DNA of 64,000 nucleotides from Candidatus Tectomicrobia bacterium (lineage in GTDB: Bacteria > UBA8248): assembly GCA_016192135.1 (NCBI GenBank), contig JACPUR010000035.1, forward strand, positions 1 through 64,000, read 5' to 3'. Below are positions 1 through 8,368 of this stretch, in pieces. The notes beneath the pieces were generated by a model. That model saw nothing but the letters and a program-made list of their open reading frames with translations. It ran no database searches and was not told the DNA's origin. A program made the position numbers and the translations under genes. The stretch's first letter is position 1. Each line of letters starts with the position of its first letter.

Positions 1-645
1 AAGGCCCGGGCGGAGGCCCTCTTCAGGCAGGCGTTCGCGCTCTTCCAGGAGGGGGAGTTCGAGGCGGCGGCGCTCGGTTTCACCCAGGGCCTCGAGATCG
101 ACCCGGCGGACGGGATCGGCCATTTCTATTTGGCCGAGACCCTCGTCCGCCAGGATCGGGCCGGCGATGCCGTTCGGCATTACGAGCGGACGCTCGCCCT
201 CGCCCCGGAGAGCAAGGAGGCCCTCCTCGCCCGCACGCGCCTGCCCGAGGTGAAGGCCTTCGCCAAGTGGCTCGGGAAATGGCGGACCCTCGACGGGAGC
301 ACCTATGAGATCAAGCTCTCGGGAAAAAGTCTGACCATGGTTTGGGCCAAGCCGACCCCGAAGATGGCGGAGTACGGCTTCCGCCCCGGAGAGGAGCGCC
401 TGTCGGGAAGCCTGAAGGGATCCTCCCTGGAAGGGAGAGAAATCGACCGGTGGACCACGCCGGAGGCCCGGCGCTGCTTCGGAGACCGTGACGAGAAGCC
501 GATGAGCGCCACCCTCAGCGCGGACGGAAGGGTCATCACGGCGAAAACGACGAGAGGGAAGGTGAACTTCAATACAAGGACATGCGCCATCGACAGCTCC
601 AGCGAAGAGCCGCTGGCGATCAAGTTCATCCGCGTCGACAAATGA
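1..645 (+). CDS. TPR-repeat protein, 3' part only
   Basis: The reading frame is open from the first base, so the gene starts upstream of the window. The visible 214 residues begin with tetratricopeptide-like helices (an AFALFQEGEFEAA segment, then the FYLAETLVRQDRAGDAVRHY repeat), a fold used for protein-protein contact. About 130 residues follow that I do not recognise, rich in beta-type sequence (GKWRTLDGSTYEIKL, LSGSLKGSSLEGREIDRW), with two cysteines (RRCFGD and RTCAID) that could form a disulfide. This suggests an exported or periplasmic TPR protein, but the N-terminus that would show a signal peptide is missing. A TTG at 130 is only an internal codon. Function unknown. Confidence 0.8.
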   Translation, partial: KARAEALFRQAFALFQEGEFEAAALGFTQGLEIDPADGIGHFYLAETLVRQDRAGDAVRHYERTLALAPESKEALLARTRLPEVKAFAKWLGKWRTLDGSTYEIKLSGKSLTMVWAKPTPKMAEYGFRPGEERLSGSLKGSSLEGREIDRWTTPEARRCFGDRDEKPMSATLSADGRVITAKTTRGKVNFNTRTCAIDSSSEEPLAIKFIRVDK

Positions 646-721
646 ACCGGACGGCAAGGAAGCCGCCATCGCGGAGACGCGGCTGAAGAAGCCGTAGGAG
701 ACCCTCGGAGGGAACGCCGCC

Positions 722-877
722 ATGCTCGAAACCGACATCAACGGCCCCAACATCGAGCACCTGATCATGCTGTCCTGGATCCTCATGGCCGGCGCCGGGG
801 TCTTCGTCGTCCTCCGCAGCGTCCTCGGCTTCCTGCGGCGGAAGGAGACTCCTAGCCAGGGGACGCGGAGGGATTAA
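722..877 (+). CDS. Small single-pass membrane protein
   Basis: A 51-residue reading frame starts at ATG 722, seven bases after a clear CGGAGGG ribosome-binding site, and ends at TAA 877. After a polar start (MLETDINGPNIEHL) it has one hydrophobic stretch of about 25 residues (LIMLSWILMAGAGVFVVLRS onward) and a basic tail (FLRRKE), the usual topology of a small inner-membrane protein with the C-terminus inside. It is convergent with another small membrane gene; the stop codons are 18 bp apart. I do not recognise a family. The good SD and the membrane topology are the support. Confidence 0.55.
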   Translation: MLETDINGPNIEHLIMLSWILMAGAGVFVVLRSVLGFLRRKETPSQGTRRD

Positions 878-896
878 CCGGTTGCGCGCGGCCGGT
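877..896. terminator. Small hairpin spanning two convergent stop codons
   Basis: ACCGG (877-881) pairs with CCGGT (892-896) around a 10-base loop. It touches the stop codons of both convergent small genes. There is no U-tract, so its role as a terminator is weakly supported. Confidence 0.25.
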
Positions 897-1099
897 CAGC
901 CGCCCCTCAGCCGACGCCGCGGGAACCACAGCGCCCCGCCGGCGAGGAGCACGGCGCCCACGCCCCGGAGGAGCGAACCCTCCTCCGACTCCAGGTTCCA
1001 GGCGGCGACCAGGGCGTAGCCTCCCACCAGGAGCGTCGCCAGAGCCCAGTCCCTGCCCGTGCCCCAGAACTTCCTTTCGCGCTCGGTTTCCGGATCCAC
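896..1099 (-). CDS. Small two-pass membrane protein downstream of a ThDP enzyme
   Basis: This 67-residue gene starts at GTG 1099. The SD (AAGGAG) overlaps the TAA stop of the upstream ThDP gene, giving a 13-base stop-to-start gap, so the two are almost certainly co-transcribed and translationally coupled. The product (VDPETERERKFWGTGRDW onward) has a charged N-terminus and two hydrophobic segments (WALATLLVGGYALVAAW and LLRGVGAVLLAGGALWF), ending RRRLRGG. It could be a small accessory membrane protein for the neighbouring enzyme or transporter. No known family is recognised. A longer frame up to 1231 would run into the coding sequence of the ThDP enzyme and is not preferred. Confidence 0.6.
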   Translation of the reverse strand: MDPETERERKFWGTGRDWALATLLVGGYALVAAWNLESEEGSLLRGVGAVLLAGGALWFPRRRLRGG

Positions 1100-1112
1100 G
1101 TGAATCCGCTCC

Positions 1113-2906
1113 TTATGCCCGAGGGAGGGTCCTCCCCCCAATCGAGGGCTGGGAGTGGCCCAGGCCGGGGAGCTCCCACACCCCCGCGCCCTGGGGGTTG
1201 TTCTCCCCCTGGATGTTGGCGTCGATGACATAGGGCTGGCCGCTCCTGACCGCCTCGGCGACGGCCTCGCCCAGGTCCTTGGCCTTGTCCACCCGCACCC
1301 CCCCGATGCCCGCCGCGCGCGCCATGGCGGCGAAGTCGGGGTTGAGGGGGGCGCCCGTCCGGGGATGCTTGAAGTCGGTGGCGAGCTCGCGCTTGCCCAG
1401 GTAGCCCCTCTGGAGCCCCCGGATGGAGGCGAAGGCGTAGTTGTTCCACACCACCCAGACCACGGGGATGCCGTACTCCGCCGCGGTGCCGAGCACGCTC
1501 GCGTGCATCAAGAAGGCGCCGTCCCCGCAGACCGAGACGACGGGGCGGTCCGGGGCGGCGAGCTTGGCGCCGAGCGCCCCGGCCACGCCGAAGCCCATGG
1601 CGCCGAAGCCCATCGAGCCGAGGAGCGACTGCGGGCCCTTGGGCCGGGTGAACTGGATGAGCCAGTTGTGGTGGATGCCCACGTCGCTCACGATGATGGC
1701 GTCCCCGGGCAGGGCCTTGTCGATCTCGTGCGCCGCGCGCTGGGGGTGGATGGGGGTGGTGTCGGCCGAGAAGCCCGGGGCGATGAACTCCTCCCACTCG
1801 TTCCGCCAGCGGCCGATGTCCCGGAGCCAGCCCGCGCGCGAGGGGGGCGCCGCCTGAACCTTCCGGGCGTCGAGCTCGGCCAGCACCTGGCGGAGAAAGG
1901 TCCGCACGTCCGCCATGAGGCCGAGCGCCACGGGGTAGTTGCGCGCGATCTCCTCGGGGTCGATGTCCACGTGGATGAGCTTCGTCGGGGGGATGTTGAA
2001 GGAGTAGCCCGGGATCCAGCTGCTGGAGGTGCGGTCGTCGAAGCGCACCCCGAGGGCCAGGAGCACGTCCGCCTGGCGGGCGGCGTGGTTGGCGGGGTAG
2101 GTGCCGTTCCGGGCGATGAGGCCCAGGTTGAGGGGATGGTCGGCCGAGACGGCCCCCATCCCGCTCGAGGAGCAGGCGAGGGGGAGCTGCAGGCGCTCCA
2201 GGAGCTTGAGGAGCTCCCCGGCCGCGCCCCCGTACTTCACCCCCTGGCCCACGAGGACGACGGGGCGCTCGGCCGAGAGGAGCATGTCCACCGCCCGCCG
2301 GAGCGCCTCGGGCTCGGCCGCGCAGCGGCAGTTGATGTTGCCGTTCCAGGCCCGGGCGTCCGGCATGTCGACGTCCGCCTCCTCCTTGAAGATGTCGAAG
2401 GGCACGTCGAGCACCACGGGGCCCGGGCGCCCGGTCATCATGGTCTTCCAGGACTGGCGCACCGCCACCGGCACCATGTCGGCCCGGGTGGGCTGGTACA
2501 CCCGCTTGCAGACCGCGCGCACGGTGGAGGGGAAGTCCGCCTGGTGGTGCCGGTAGAGCTCCTGGAAGGCGCCCCGGTTGAACTGGCTGGTGGGGATGTT
2601 CCCCGTCACGGCGAGGAAGGGCACCGAGTCGAGGTAGGCGTTCGCGAGGCAGATGGGCAGGTTGGCCGAGCCCGGCCCGCAGGAGGTGAAGGTGGCGGCG
2701 GGCCGCCCCGCCACGCGGTAGTAGCCGTCCGCCATGAAGCCTGCCACCGACTCGTGCCGGACGGAGAGGGTCCGGATCTCGTCCGCGCGCTCGTAGAGGG
2801 CGTCCATGAAGCTGATGTTGCCGTGCCCGCAGAGCCCGAAGATGTAGGGCACCTTCTCCTGGATCAGGTAGTCCACGATGATCTGACCGCCGTTCATGCG
2901 GGCCAT
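1113..2906 (-). CDS. Thiamine-diphosphate-dependent enzyme, acetolactate synthase-like
   Basis: A 597-residue member of the ThDP enzyme superfamily (acetolactate synthase/benzoylformate decarboxylase group). All three domains are visible: an N-terminal PYR domain with the cofactor-activating Glu in RHESVAGFMADGYYR, a central FAD/rossmann-like domain (ERPVVLVGQGV), and a C-terminal PP domain with the GDG motif (SVCGDGAFLMHASVLG) and the downstream Asn (VWNNYAF) that hold Mg-diphosphate. Start ATG 2906 is chosen because GGAGGAAG lies just upstream; further in-frame Met codons upstream have no SD. Such enzymes decarboxylate 2-oxo acids and may ligate the product to a second carbonyl; the substrate cannot be read from sequence. 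It is divergent from a TRAP operon and followed by a small membrane protein. Confidence 0.9.
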   Translation of the reverse strand: MARMNGGQIIVDYLIQEKVPYIFGLCGHGNISFMDALYERADEIRTLSVRHESVAGFMADGYYRVAGRPAATFTSCGPGSANLPICLANAYLDSVPFLAVTGNIPTSQFNRGAFQELYRHHQADFPSTVRAVCKRVYQPTRADMVPVAVRQSWKTMMTGRPGPVVLDVPFDIFKEEADVDMPDARAWNGNINCRCAAEPEALRRAVDMLLSAERPVVLVGQGVKYGGAAGELLKLLERLQLPLACSSSGMGAVSADHPLNLGLIARNGTYPANHAARQADVLLALGVRFDDRTSSSWIPGYSFNIPPTKLIHVDIDPEEIARNYPVALGLMADVRTFLRQVLAELDARKVQAAPPSRAGWLRDIGRWRNEWEEFIAPGFSADTTPIHPQRAAHEIDKALPGDAIIVSDVGIHHNWLIQFTRPKGPQSLLGSMGFGAMGFGVAGALGAKLAAPDRPVVSVCGDGAFLMHASVLGTAAEYGIPVVWVVWNNYAFASIRGLQRGYLGKRELATDFKHPRTGAPLNPDFAAMARAAGIGGVRVDKAKDLGEAVAEAVRSGQPYVIDANIQGENNPQGAGVWELPGLGHSQPSIGGRTLPRA

Positions 2907-2972
2907 GCCGCTTCCTCCGGTTTGTCCCGGCGGGAGGCTCCCGCCCCCGCCCATGAGTCCTTTATTGCCGCT

Positions 2973-3000
2973 TTGATGGAAGCGCGAGAAGAAATATAAT
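2973..3000 (+). promoter_or_regulatory. Sigma-70 promoter for the TRAP operon
   Basis: TTGATG (2973-2978), a 16-base spacer, and a perfect TATAAT (2995-3000) lie 65 bases before the alpha/beta hydrolase start. This is one of the few AT-rich patches in the region and sits between divergent genes. Confidence 0.55.
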
Positions 3001-3064
3001 GCCTCGTCATTGTCCAATCCGTCGAGGGCATCTTCAGCGCCTGTTCCGCGCATGGGGGAGGGGC

Positions 3065-4225
3065 ATGTCCGACCGCAGCCGCCGCAGCCACAAATGGATC
3101 ACGGAGGAGTTCTACAAGGTCCACGACGTGTACGGCTTCCGCGCGGCGATGTTCGTCGAGTGGGGCTTCCGCCCCGCCGACGTGAAGCGCACGACCGAGC
3201 GGATCAAGGTCCCCGAGGCCGCCGTCAAGGAGTGGGCCCGCACCGCCGCCCAGGAGGAGGAGCTGGCCCGCGAGGCGGAGGCGGCCGGCCACCGCGAGAG
3301 CGCGGCGGAGTTCTACCACCGGGCGGCGCTCTACTACGGCCCCGCCTGTGGCATGATCCACGCCAACACCCCCAAGAAGCGCGAGCTCTACGCGAAGATG
3401 ATCCGCTGCTACGAGAAGTTCACCGGGCTCTTCGGGGAAGCCCCGGTCGAGCGGGTGGAGATCCCATTCGAGGGCGGAAAGTCCATCCCCGGCATCCTTC
3501 AAACCGTCCCCGGGGCGAAGGCCCCCTGCGTCCTCGTGGTGCCCGGCATGGACACCATCAAGGAGTACATGCCGAATCCCTATCACAACCACTTCCGCCG
3601 GCGGGGGCTCGCCACCCTGAGCATCGACGGGCCCGGGCAGGGGGAGAGCAACGTGCGCGAGACCTGGGTGACGCTCGACAACTTCGAGCGCGCAGGCTCG
3701 GCGGCCATCGACTTCCTCGAGAAGCGGCCCGAGATCGACGCCTCGAAGATCGGCCTCTACGGCTGGAGCATGGGGAGCTACTGGGGCCCGCGCGTCGCGG
3801 CCCACGACCCGCGCCTCAAGGCCTGCGTGGGCGCGATGGGCGTCTATCTCCAGAAGGACACCATCTTCAAGCACGGCAAGCCGGCCTACCGGGCGAACTA
3901 CAAGTACATGTCCAACATCCGGGACGAGGACGCCTTCGACGAGATGGCCGCCCGGATGACGCTCGAGCCCCTGGCGGGGAAGCTCCGCTGCCCCATGCTC
4001 CTGGCGATGGGGGAGTTCGACGAGCTCTGCCCCCTCGAGGACGCCGAGCGGCTCTACGAGATGCTCGCGGGGCCCAAGGAGCTCTGGGTCTACGAGAACG
4101 AGACACATACCCTGGGCGGGCGCCTGCCGGATTTCTATCTGGCGGTGGCGGACTGGCTGCGTGACGCCCTGGAGGGCAGGTTCGAGCCGGGCCACGCCCG
4201 GAAGAAATTCTTTCCCGCGCGCTGA
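3065..4225 (+). CDS. Alpha/beta hydrolase, FrsA/DUF1100-like
   Basis: A 386-residue hydrolase with an N-terminal helical region of about 130 residues and a C-terminal alpha/beta-hydrolase domain. The oxyanion region is LVVPGMDTIKEY, the nucleophile elbow is YGWSMGS (Ser about residue 235), the acid is in MGEFDELCP (Asp about 319) and the base is in ETHTLGGR (His about 348). This layout matches the 2,6-dihydroxypseudooxynicotine hydrolase/DUF1100 group, which cleaves C-C or ester bonds in catabolic pathways. Start ATG 3065 follows GGGGGAGGGG closely; 2999 would give an unlikely Arg-rich leader overlapping the promoter. It is the first gene of the TRAP operon, so it probably acts on the imported compound. 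Real substrate unknown. Confidence 0.85.
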   Translation: MSDRSRRSHKWITEEFYKVHDVYGFRAAMFVEWGFRPADVKRTTERIKVPEAAVKEWARTAAQEEELAREAEAAGHRESAAEFYHRAALYYGPACGMIHANTPKKRELYAKMIRCYEKFTGLFGEAPVERVEIPFEGGKSIPGILQTVPGAKAPCVLVVPGMDTIKEYMPNPYHNHFRRRGLATLSIDGPGQGESNVRETWVTLDNFERAGSAAIDFLEKRPEIDASKIGLYGWSMGSYWGPRVAAHDPRLKACVGAMGVYLQKDTIFKHGKPAYRANYKYMSNIRDEDAFDEMAARMTLEPLAGKLRCPMLLAMGEFDELCPLEDAERLYEMLAGPKELWVYENETHTLGGRLPDFYLAVADWLRDALEGRFEPGHARKKFFPAR

Positions 4226-4266
4226 AGGCGGGAGTGCGGAAGGCAATTCATCGGAGGGGCACATCC

Positions 4267-5271
4267 ATGAGACGCACTTGGTGGGACAAAGGGTTGTGGA
4301 CGGCGATTCTGGCGGCCGCGCTGCTCGGCTGGGCGCTTCCTCAGCCGGCCGCGGAGGGGGCGGTGAAGCGCATCACCCTCCTCGGCGGCCAGGTGGGCGG
4401 CGCCTGGAACCCCTGGGCGAGCGCCATGTCGGTGGATTTTTCCAAGAACATCCCGGGCCTGAACGTCTCCTCCGAGGCGGGGACGGGCTCTCCCGAGAAC
4501 GTGCGGCGGGTGCACCGCGGAGAGGTGGAGACCGGCTTCGGCTTCTCGAGCGACATCCACGAGGCATGGCGGGGAGGGGGCATCTTCAAGGCGCCCCACA
4601 CCAACCTCCGGGCGGTCTCCAAGCTCTTCGGCGTGGTGACGCACCTCATCGTGCTCGCCAACAGCGACATCCAGAAGCTCGAGGACATCGCGGGCAAGAC
4701 CATCGCGGTGGGCGGCCCCAACTCGGGTTCGGCCCTCACCTTCGAGCGGCTCGCGCGGCAGGCCGGCCTGTGGGGCAAGTTCAAGCCGGTCTTCCTGGGG
4801 GGCGGCAAGGCCGCCTCGGCCATCGGGGACGGCCAGGTGGCCGCCTTCAACTGGACGCCGGGCATGGGGGACCGCCTCATCACCCAGATCGCGGTGACGA
4901 ACCCCTCGCGGCTCATCGAGCTGCACTCCGCCGCCGAGAAGTCGGGCTTCTACCAGAAATATCCCTACTACAGCCCCCGCACCATCCCCGCCGGCACCTA
5001 CAAGGGCATCGACAAGCCCGTGGCCACCTTCCAGCAGACCACCGTCTGGACGGCGAACAAGGACCTGCCGGCGGACATCGTCTACCGGATGGTCAAGCGC
5101 ATGTACTCGCCCGAGGCCAAGGCCTTCCTCTCGAACGCCGTCGGCCGCGTCTTCGGCGAGATGGCCCCCGACACCGCTTTCAGCGGCGTGACCATCCCGC
5201 TCCACCCGGGGGCGGAGCGCTTCTGGAAGGAGAAAGGCGTCGCGATCCCGAAGGAGATAGCCGCCCGCTGA
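4267..5271 (+). CDS. TAXI-family TRAP transporter solute-binding protein
   Basis: A 334-residue periplasmic receptor. It has a signal peptide (MRRTWWDKGLWTAILAAALL with cleavage near PAAEGA) followed by the TAXI hallmarks: GGQVGGAWNPWASAMS, SSEAGTGSPENVRR and a VGGPNSGSALTFERL loop. The family delivers solutes to TRAP permeases driven by ion gradients; ligands are usually organic acids but are not predictable here. ATG 4267 has GGAGGGG eight bases upstream, making it a better start than 4234. It lies directly before the matching fused permease. Confidence 0.92.
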   Translation: MRRTWWDKGLWTAILAAALLGWALPQPAAEGAVKRITLLGGQVGGAWNPWASAMSVDFSKNIPGLNVSSEAGTGSPENVRRVHRGEVETGFGFSSDIHEAWRGGGIFKAPHTNLRAVSKLFGVVTHLIVLANSDIQKLEDIAGKTIAVGGPNSGSALTFERLARQAGLWGKFKPVFLGGGKAASAIGDGQVAAFNWTPGMGDRLITQIAVTNPSRLIELHSAAEKSGFYQKYPYYSPRTIPAGTYKGIDKPVATFQQTTVWTANKDLPADIVYRMVKRMYSPEAKAFLSNAVGRVFGEMAPDTAFSGVTIPLHPGAERFWKEKGVAIPKEIAAR

Positions 5272-5344
5272 TGGCGCTCTCCATTCCCGGTTCCATCCTC
5301 GGGCGGGGGCCCCACGGGGGCTCCCGCCCCGGGGAGGGCGGCAT

Positions 5345-7303
5345 TTGAATACGTCATTCCATCCCGCGTCCGGGCCGCCCGCGCCCCCGGACCCCGGCCC
5401 CGGCGCCGAGTCCCGCGCGCAGCGCCGGTTGCCTCCCTTCTTCGACGGGCAGGTCCGCCTCCTGGCGGCCGCCATGGGCGCCTTCTACATCTACAGCGCG
5501 GTCTTCGGGGTGGCGGCGCCCCAGTGGCACCGGGGCTTGTACCTGGGCCTCACCTTCGGGATGGCCTTCCTCCTCTTTCCCCTCCGTGGGGCCTCTCCGG
5601 CGGGGCGGCCCTCCGCCTTCGACATGGCGTTCGCCGCTCTCTCGCTGGGGGCGGTGGGCTACTGGATCTGGCAGTACGAGGGCCTGGCCTACCGCGCGGG
5701 GGACTACACCGGCCTGGACTACTACGTCTCGATCGCGGGGGTGCTGCTCTCCCTCGAGGCCTGCCGCCGGGTGACGGGGATGGCGATGTCGGTGGTGGCC
5801 GTGGGGGCGCTCCTGTTCGCCTACTTCGGGCCCTACTTCCCCGAGATGCTGGCCCACCGGGGAGTGCCTGTGCGGCGCCTGGCGGAGTACCTCTTCCTCA
5901 CCGACGACGGCGTCTTCGGCGTGATGACGAACGTCATGGCGACCTACGTCCTCATCTTCATGTACCTGGGCTCGTTCATGGCGCGCTCCGGAGCGGGGAA
6001 GTTCTTCATCGACTTCCCCCTCGCCCTCATGGGGAGGGCGGTGGGCGGACCGGCCAAGGTCGCGGTTTTCTCCTCGGCCATCTTCGGCTCGATCTCGGGC
6101 GCCTCGGTGGCCAACATCGTCGCCACCGGCACCTTCACGATCCCCCTGATGAAGCGGACGGGCTTCAAGCCCCACGTGGCCGCGGCCATCGAGAACACGG
6201 CCTCGACGGGAGGGCAGCTCCTGCCCCCGGTCATGGGGGTGGGCGCCTTCATCATGGCCGAGCTGACGGGCATCTCCTACGGCCACATCGCCCTCGTCGC
6301 GGCCATCCCGGCGCTCCTCTACTACCTCTCGATCGGCATCATGGTCCATTGCGAGGCCAAGCGGCTGGGCCTGAGGGGGCTCCCGGAGGGCGAGGTGCGG
6401 CCGGCGGGAGCGGTGCTGCGCGAGGGCTGGTTCCACGCCATCCCCCTCTCCCTCTTGATGCTCTTCCTCTACGCCGGCTACTCGCCGCCCTACTGCGCCG
6501 GGGTCGCCGTGGGCGCGACCGTCCTGGTGAGCTGGCTGAACCGCGACCCCGGCCTGCGGATGGGGCCGCGCGGGGTGTGGGACGCCCTGATCGACGGCTC
6601 GGCCAGCTCCCTCATCGTGGGGGCGACGGCGGGGGCCATCGGCATCATCGTGGGCGTGGTGTCCCTGACCGGGCTGGGGCTCAAGCTCTCGAACATCATC
6701 GTCTCGCTGGCGGGCTCGAGCCTCCTCGCCGCCGTCTTCCTGGTGGCCTTGGCCTCCCTCGTGCTCGGGATGGGGCTGCCCATCACCGCCTCCTACCTGG
6801 TGCTGGCGGTCCTGGCCGTGCCCGCCCTGGCCGAGTTCGGCGTGCCGGTCCTCGCCGCGCACATGATCGTGTTCTGGCTGAGCCAGGACTCGAACTTCAC
6901 CCCGCCCGTCTGCCTGGGGGCCTACGTCGCCGCCTCCATCGCCGGGGCCGACCCCTGGAAGACGGGATGGGCCAGCCTCAAGTTCGGCAAGATGCTCTAC
7001 GTGATGGCGCTCCTGTTCGCCTACACCTCCATCCTCTTCACCGGGACGCTGGAGCAGAGCCTCTGGGCCGTCTTCTCCGCCCTCGTGGGCACCGTCGCCT
7101 TCTCCTTCTGGACGATGCGGTTCTGCTACGGCCCCACGAGCCATCCGGAGTGGCTGGCCCTGGGCGCCTCCACCGTCCTGTGCTTCATCCCGGGCGTCTT
7201 CACCGACATGGCCGGGATCGCGCTGTTCGCCCTGGTCTACTACGCCCAGTACCGCCGCTATAAGCGCCCGCTGCCCGCGCCCGCCCCGGCCGGGGGCGCC
7301 TGA
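5345..7303 (+). CDS. TRAP transporter fused permease (DctQM-type), TAXI class
   Basis: A 652-residue polytopic membrane protein combining the small (DctQ) and large (DctM) TRAP subunits, as is usual for TAXI systems. The N-terminal third has four or so hydrophobic helices (LLAAAMGAFYIYSAVFG onward). The DctM core follows with typical motifs (SGASVANIVATGTFTIPLMK, ASTGGQLLPPVMGVGAF, LVLGMGLPITASYLVLAVLA, SQDSNFTPPVCLGAY). Helices continue to the C-terminus, ending in a Pro/Ala tail. The start is uncertain: TTG 5345 has a GGGGAGGG SD, but residues 1-30 are Pro-rich. It works with the receptor immediately upstream. Confidence 0.92.
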   Translation: MNTSFHPASGPPAPPDPGPGAESRAQRRLPPFFDGQVRLLAAAMGAFYIYSAVFGVAAPQWHRGLYLGLTFGMAFLLFPLRGASPAGRPSAFDMAFAALSLGAVGYWIWQYEGLAYRAGDYTGLDYYVSIAGVLLSLEACRRVTGMAMSVVAVGALLFAYFGPYFPEMLAHRGVPVRRLAEYLFLTDDGVFGVMTNVMATYVLIFMYLGSFMARSGAGKFFIDFPLALMGRAVGGPAKVAVFSSAIFGSISGASVANIVATGTFTIPLMKRTGFKPHVAAAIENTASTGGQLLPPVMGVGAFIMAELTGISYGHIALVAAIPALLYYLSIGIMVHCEAKRLGLRGLPEGEVRPAGAVLREGWFHAIPLSLLMLFLYAGYSPPYCAGVAVGATVLVSWLNRDPGLRMGPRGVWDALIDGSASSLIVGATAGAIGIIVGVVSLTGLGLKLSNIIVSLAGSSLLAAVFLVALASLVLGMGLPITASYLVLAVLAVPALAEFGVPVLAAHMIVFWLSQDSNFTPPVCLGAYVAASIAGADPWKTGWASLKFGKMLYVMALLFAYTSILFTGTLEQSLWAVFSALVGTVAFSFWTMRFCYGPTSHPEWLALGASTVLCFIPGVFTDMAGIALFALVYYAQYRRYKRPLPAPAPAGGA

Positions 7304-7315
7304 GGAGGAACCGCC

Positions 7316-8020
7316 ATGGCCCAGCCCGTGGACCGCTCGCGGATGATCGCCCGCATGAAGGACGCCCTCACGCTGGAGGCCGCATCCTCCGCCGTCGTCA
7401 CCATCGATTGCCAGCGGGGGAACCTCGACCCCGCCGTCGCCTCCCTGCCCGTGCCCGAGGAGGAGTGCCGGCGGGTGATCGAGGGGACGAACCGCCTCCT
7501 GGCGCTGGCGCGGGAGGCGGGCGTGCCCATCCTCCACGTGAGCACGGTGTACGAGGAGCCGCTCCTCGCCTCCCATCCCTTCGAGCGGGCCATGCTCGAG
7601 GCGAAGGAGTCCTTCACCCCCCACCGCCCGAGCGATTTCGCGCGCCACAAGCGCCCCGGCTCGGTCGAGGGCCAGCTCGTCCCCGGGCTCGACGCCCGCC
7701 CCGAGGACCACCGGGTGGAGAGCAAGCGCACCTTCGACATGTTCCACGGCACCCCGCTGGAGCTCCTCCTGCGCTTCATGAAGCGGGACACCCTTCTTGT
7801 CGCGGGCTGCAACACGAACACCTGCGTCCTGGCATCGGCCTTTGGCGGCTACAACCGGGGCTTCCGGATGGTCGTCCTCTCCGACTGCGTGGCCTCGGCC
7901 TACGGCGAGGACCTCCACGCCTTCGCCCTCCAGAACATCCAGCGGCGGCTCGGCTGGGTGCTCACCCTGGACGAGCTGCGGGAGAAGCTGATCGCCGCCA
8001 CGGCGGGGGCGGGGCGGTAG
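7316..8020 (+). CDS. Isochorismatase-like cysteine hydrolase
   Basis: A 234-residue hydrolase of the isochorismatase superfamily. The Asp-Lys-Cys triad is visible: Asp31 in VVTIDCQRG, Lys137 in VESKRTFDMFHGT, and the nucleophile Cys170 in GCNTNTCVLASAF, preceded by the usual bend. Family members hydrolyse amides (nicotinamidase, N-carbamoylsarcosine amidase, biuret hydrolase) or vinyl ethers. GAGGAGGAA lies just before the ATG, 12 bases after the TRAP permease, so it is part of the same operon. The context suggests hydrolysis of an imported amide or carbamoyl compound; this is an inference. Confidence 0.88.
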   Translation: MAQPVDRSRMIARMKDALTLEAASSAVVTIDCQRGNLDPAVASLPVPEEECRRVIEGTNRLLALAREAGVPILHVSTVYEEPLLASHPFERAMLEAKESFTPHRPSDFARHKRPGSVEGQLVPGLDARPEDHRVESKRTFDMFHGTPLELLLRFMKRDTLLVAGCNTNTCVLASAFGGYNRGFRMVVLSDCVASAYGEDLHAFALQNIQRRLGWVLTLDELREKLIAATAGAGR

Positions 8021-8368
8021 GCGGGGGCGTATTCTCCCTTTCTCTCTCCGGGCCTTCGCCCGCCGACCTTCCTCCGCCCGCCGAAGCGGGCTTCGCGAAG
8101 GCGGGAGCGAACTTCGAGAAGGTGGAAGGGCTTCGGCCCGCGCAGGCGGGAGAGGGCCGGGGTGAGGGGATGCCCGGCCCGCGTGTTTCCCTCCCCCTGC
8201 CCCCTCCCGGCGGGAGGGGGAAAGGCCAAAGCCGGGTGGGCGGCGAGCCTCCCTCCCCCTCCGGGGGAGAGTCGGGGTGGGGCGGCCCCCCGTGGCCGCC
8301 CTCACCACGGGGCAGGCGCAGGGGCCTGCCCCTACAGAAGAATCGGCCATCTATCCAGAGGGAAAAAC
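8021..8368. repeat. Gene-free spacer with GC-rich palindromic repeats
   Basis: No coding region is supported here. The spacer holds CCGCCCGCCGAAGCGGG-type stems, two C-rich/G-rich inverted tracts (about 8190-8221 and 8250-8281, of the CCCCCTCCGGGGG kind) and a palindrome of the GTAGGGGC superfamily (8309-8335: GGGGCAGG, loop, CCTGCCCCTAC). These recur at other intergenic sites in this window. They may also terminate the TRAP operon. Confidence 0.6.

Noticed and set aside
5354-8350. A 998-codon minus-strand frame opposite the TRAP permease and isochorismatase
   Set aside because: Shadow of the GC-rich TRAP genes; no SD or domain.
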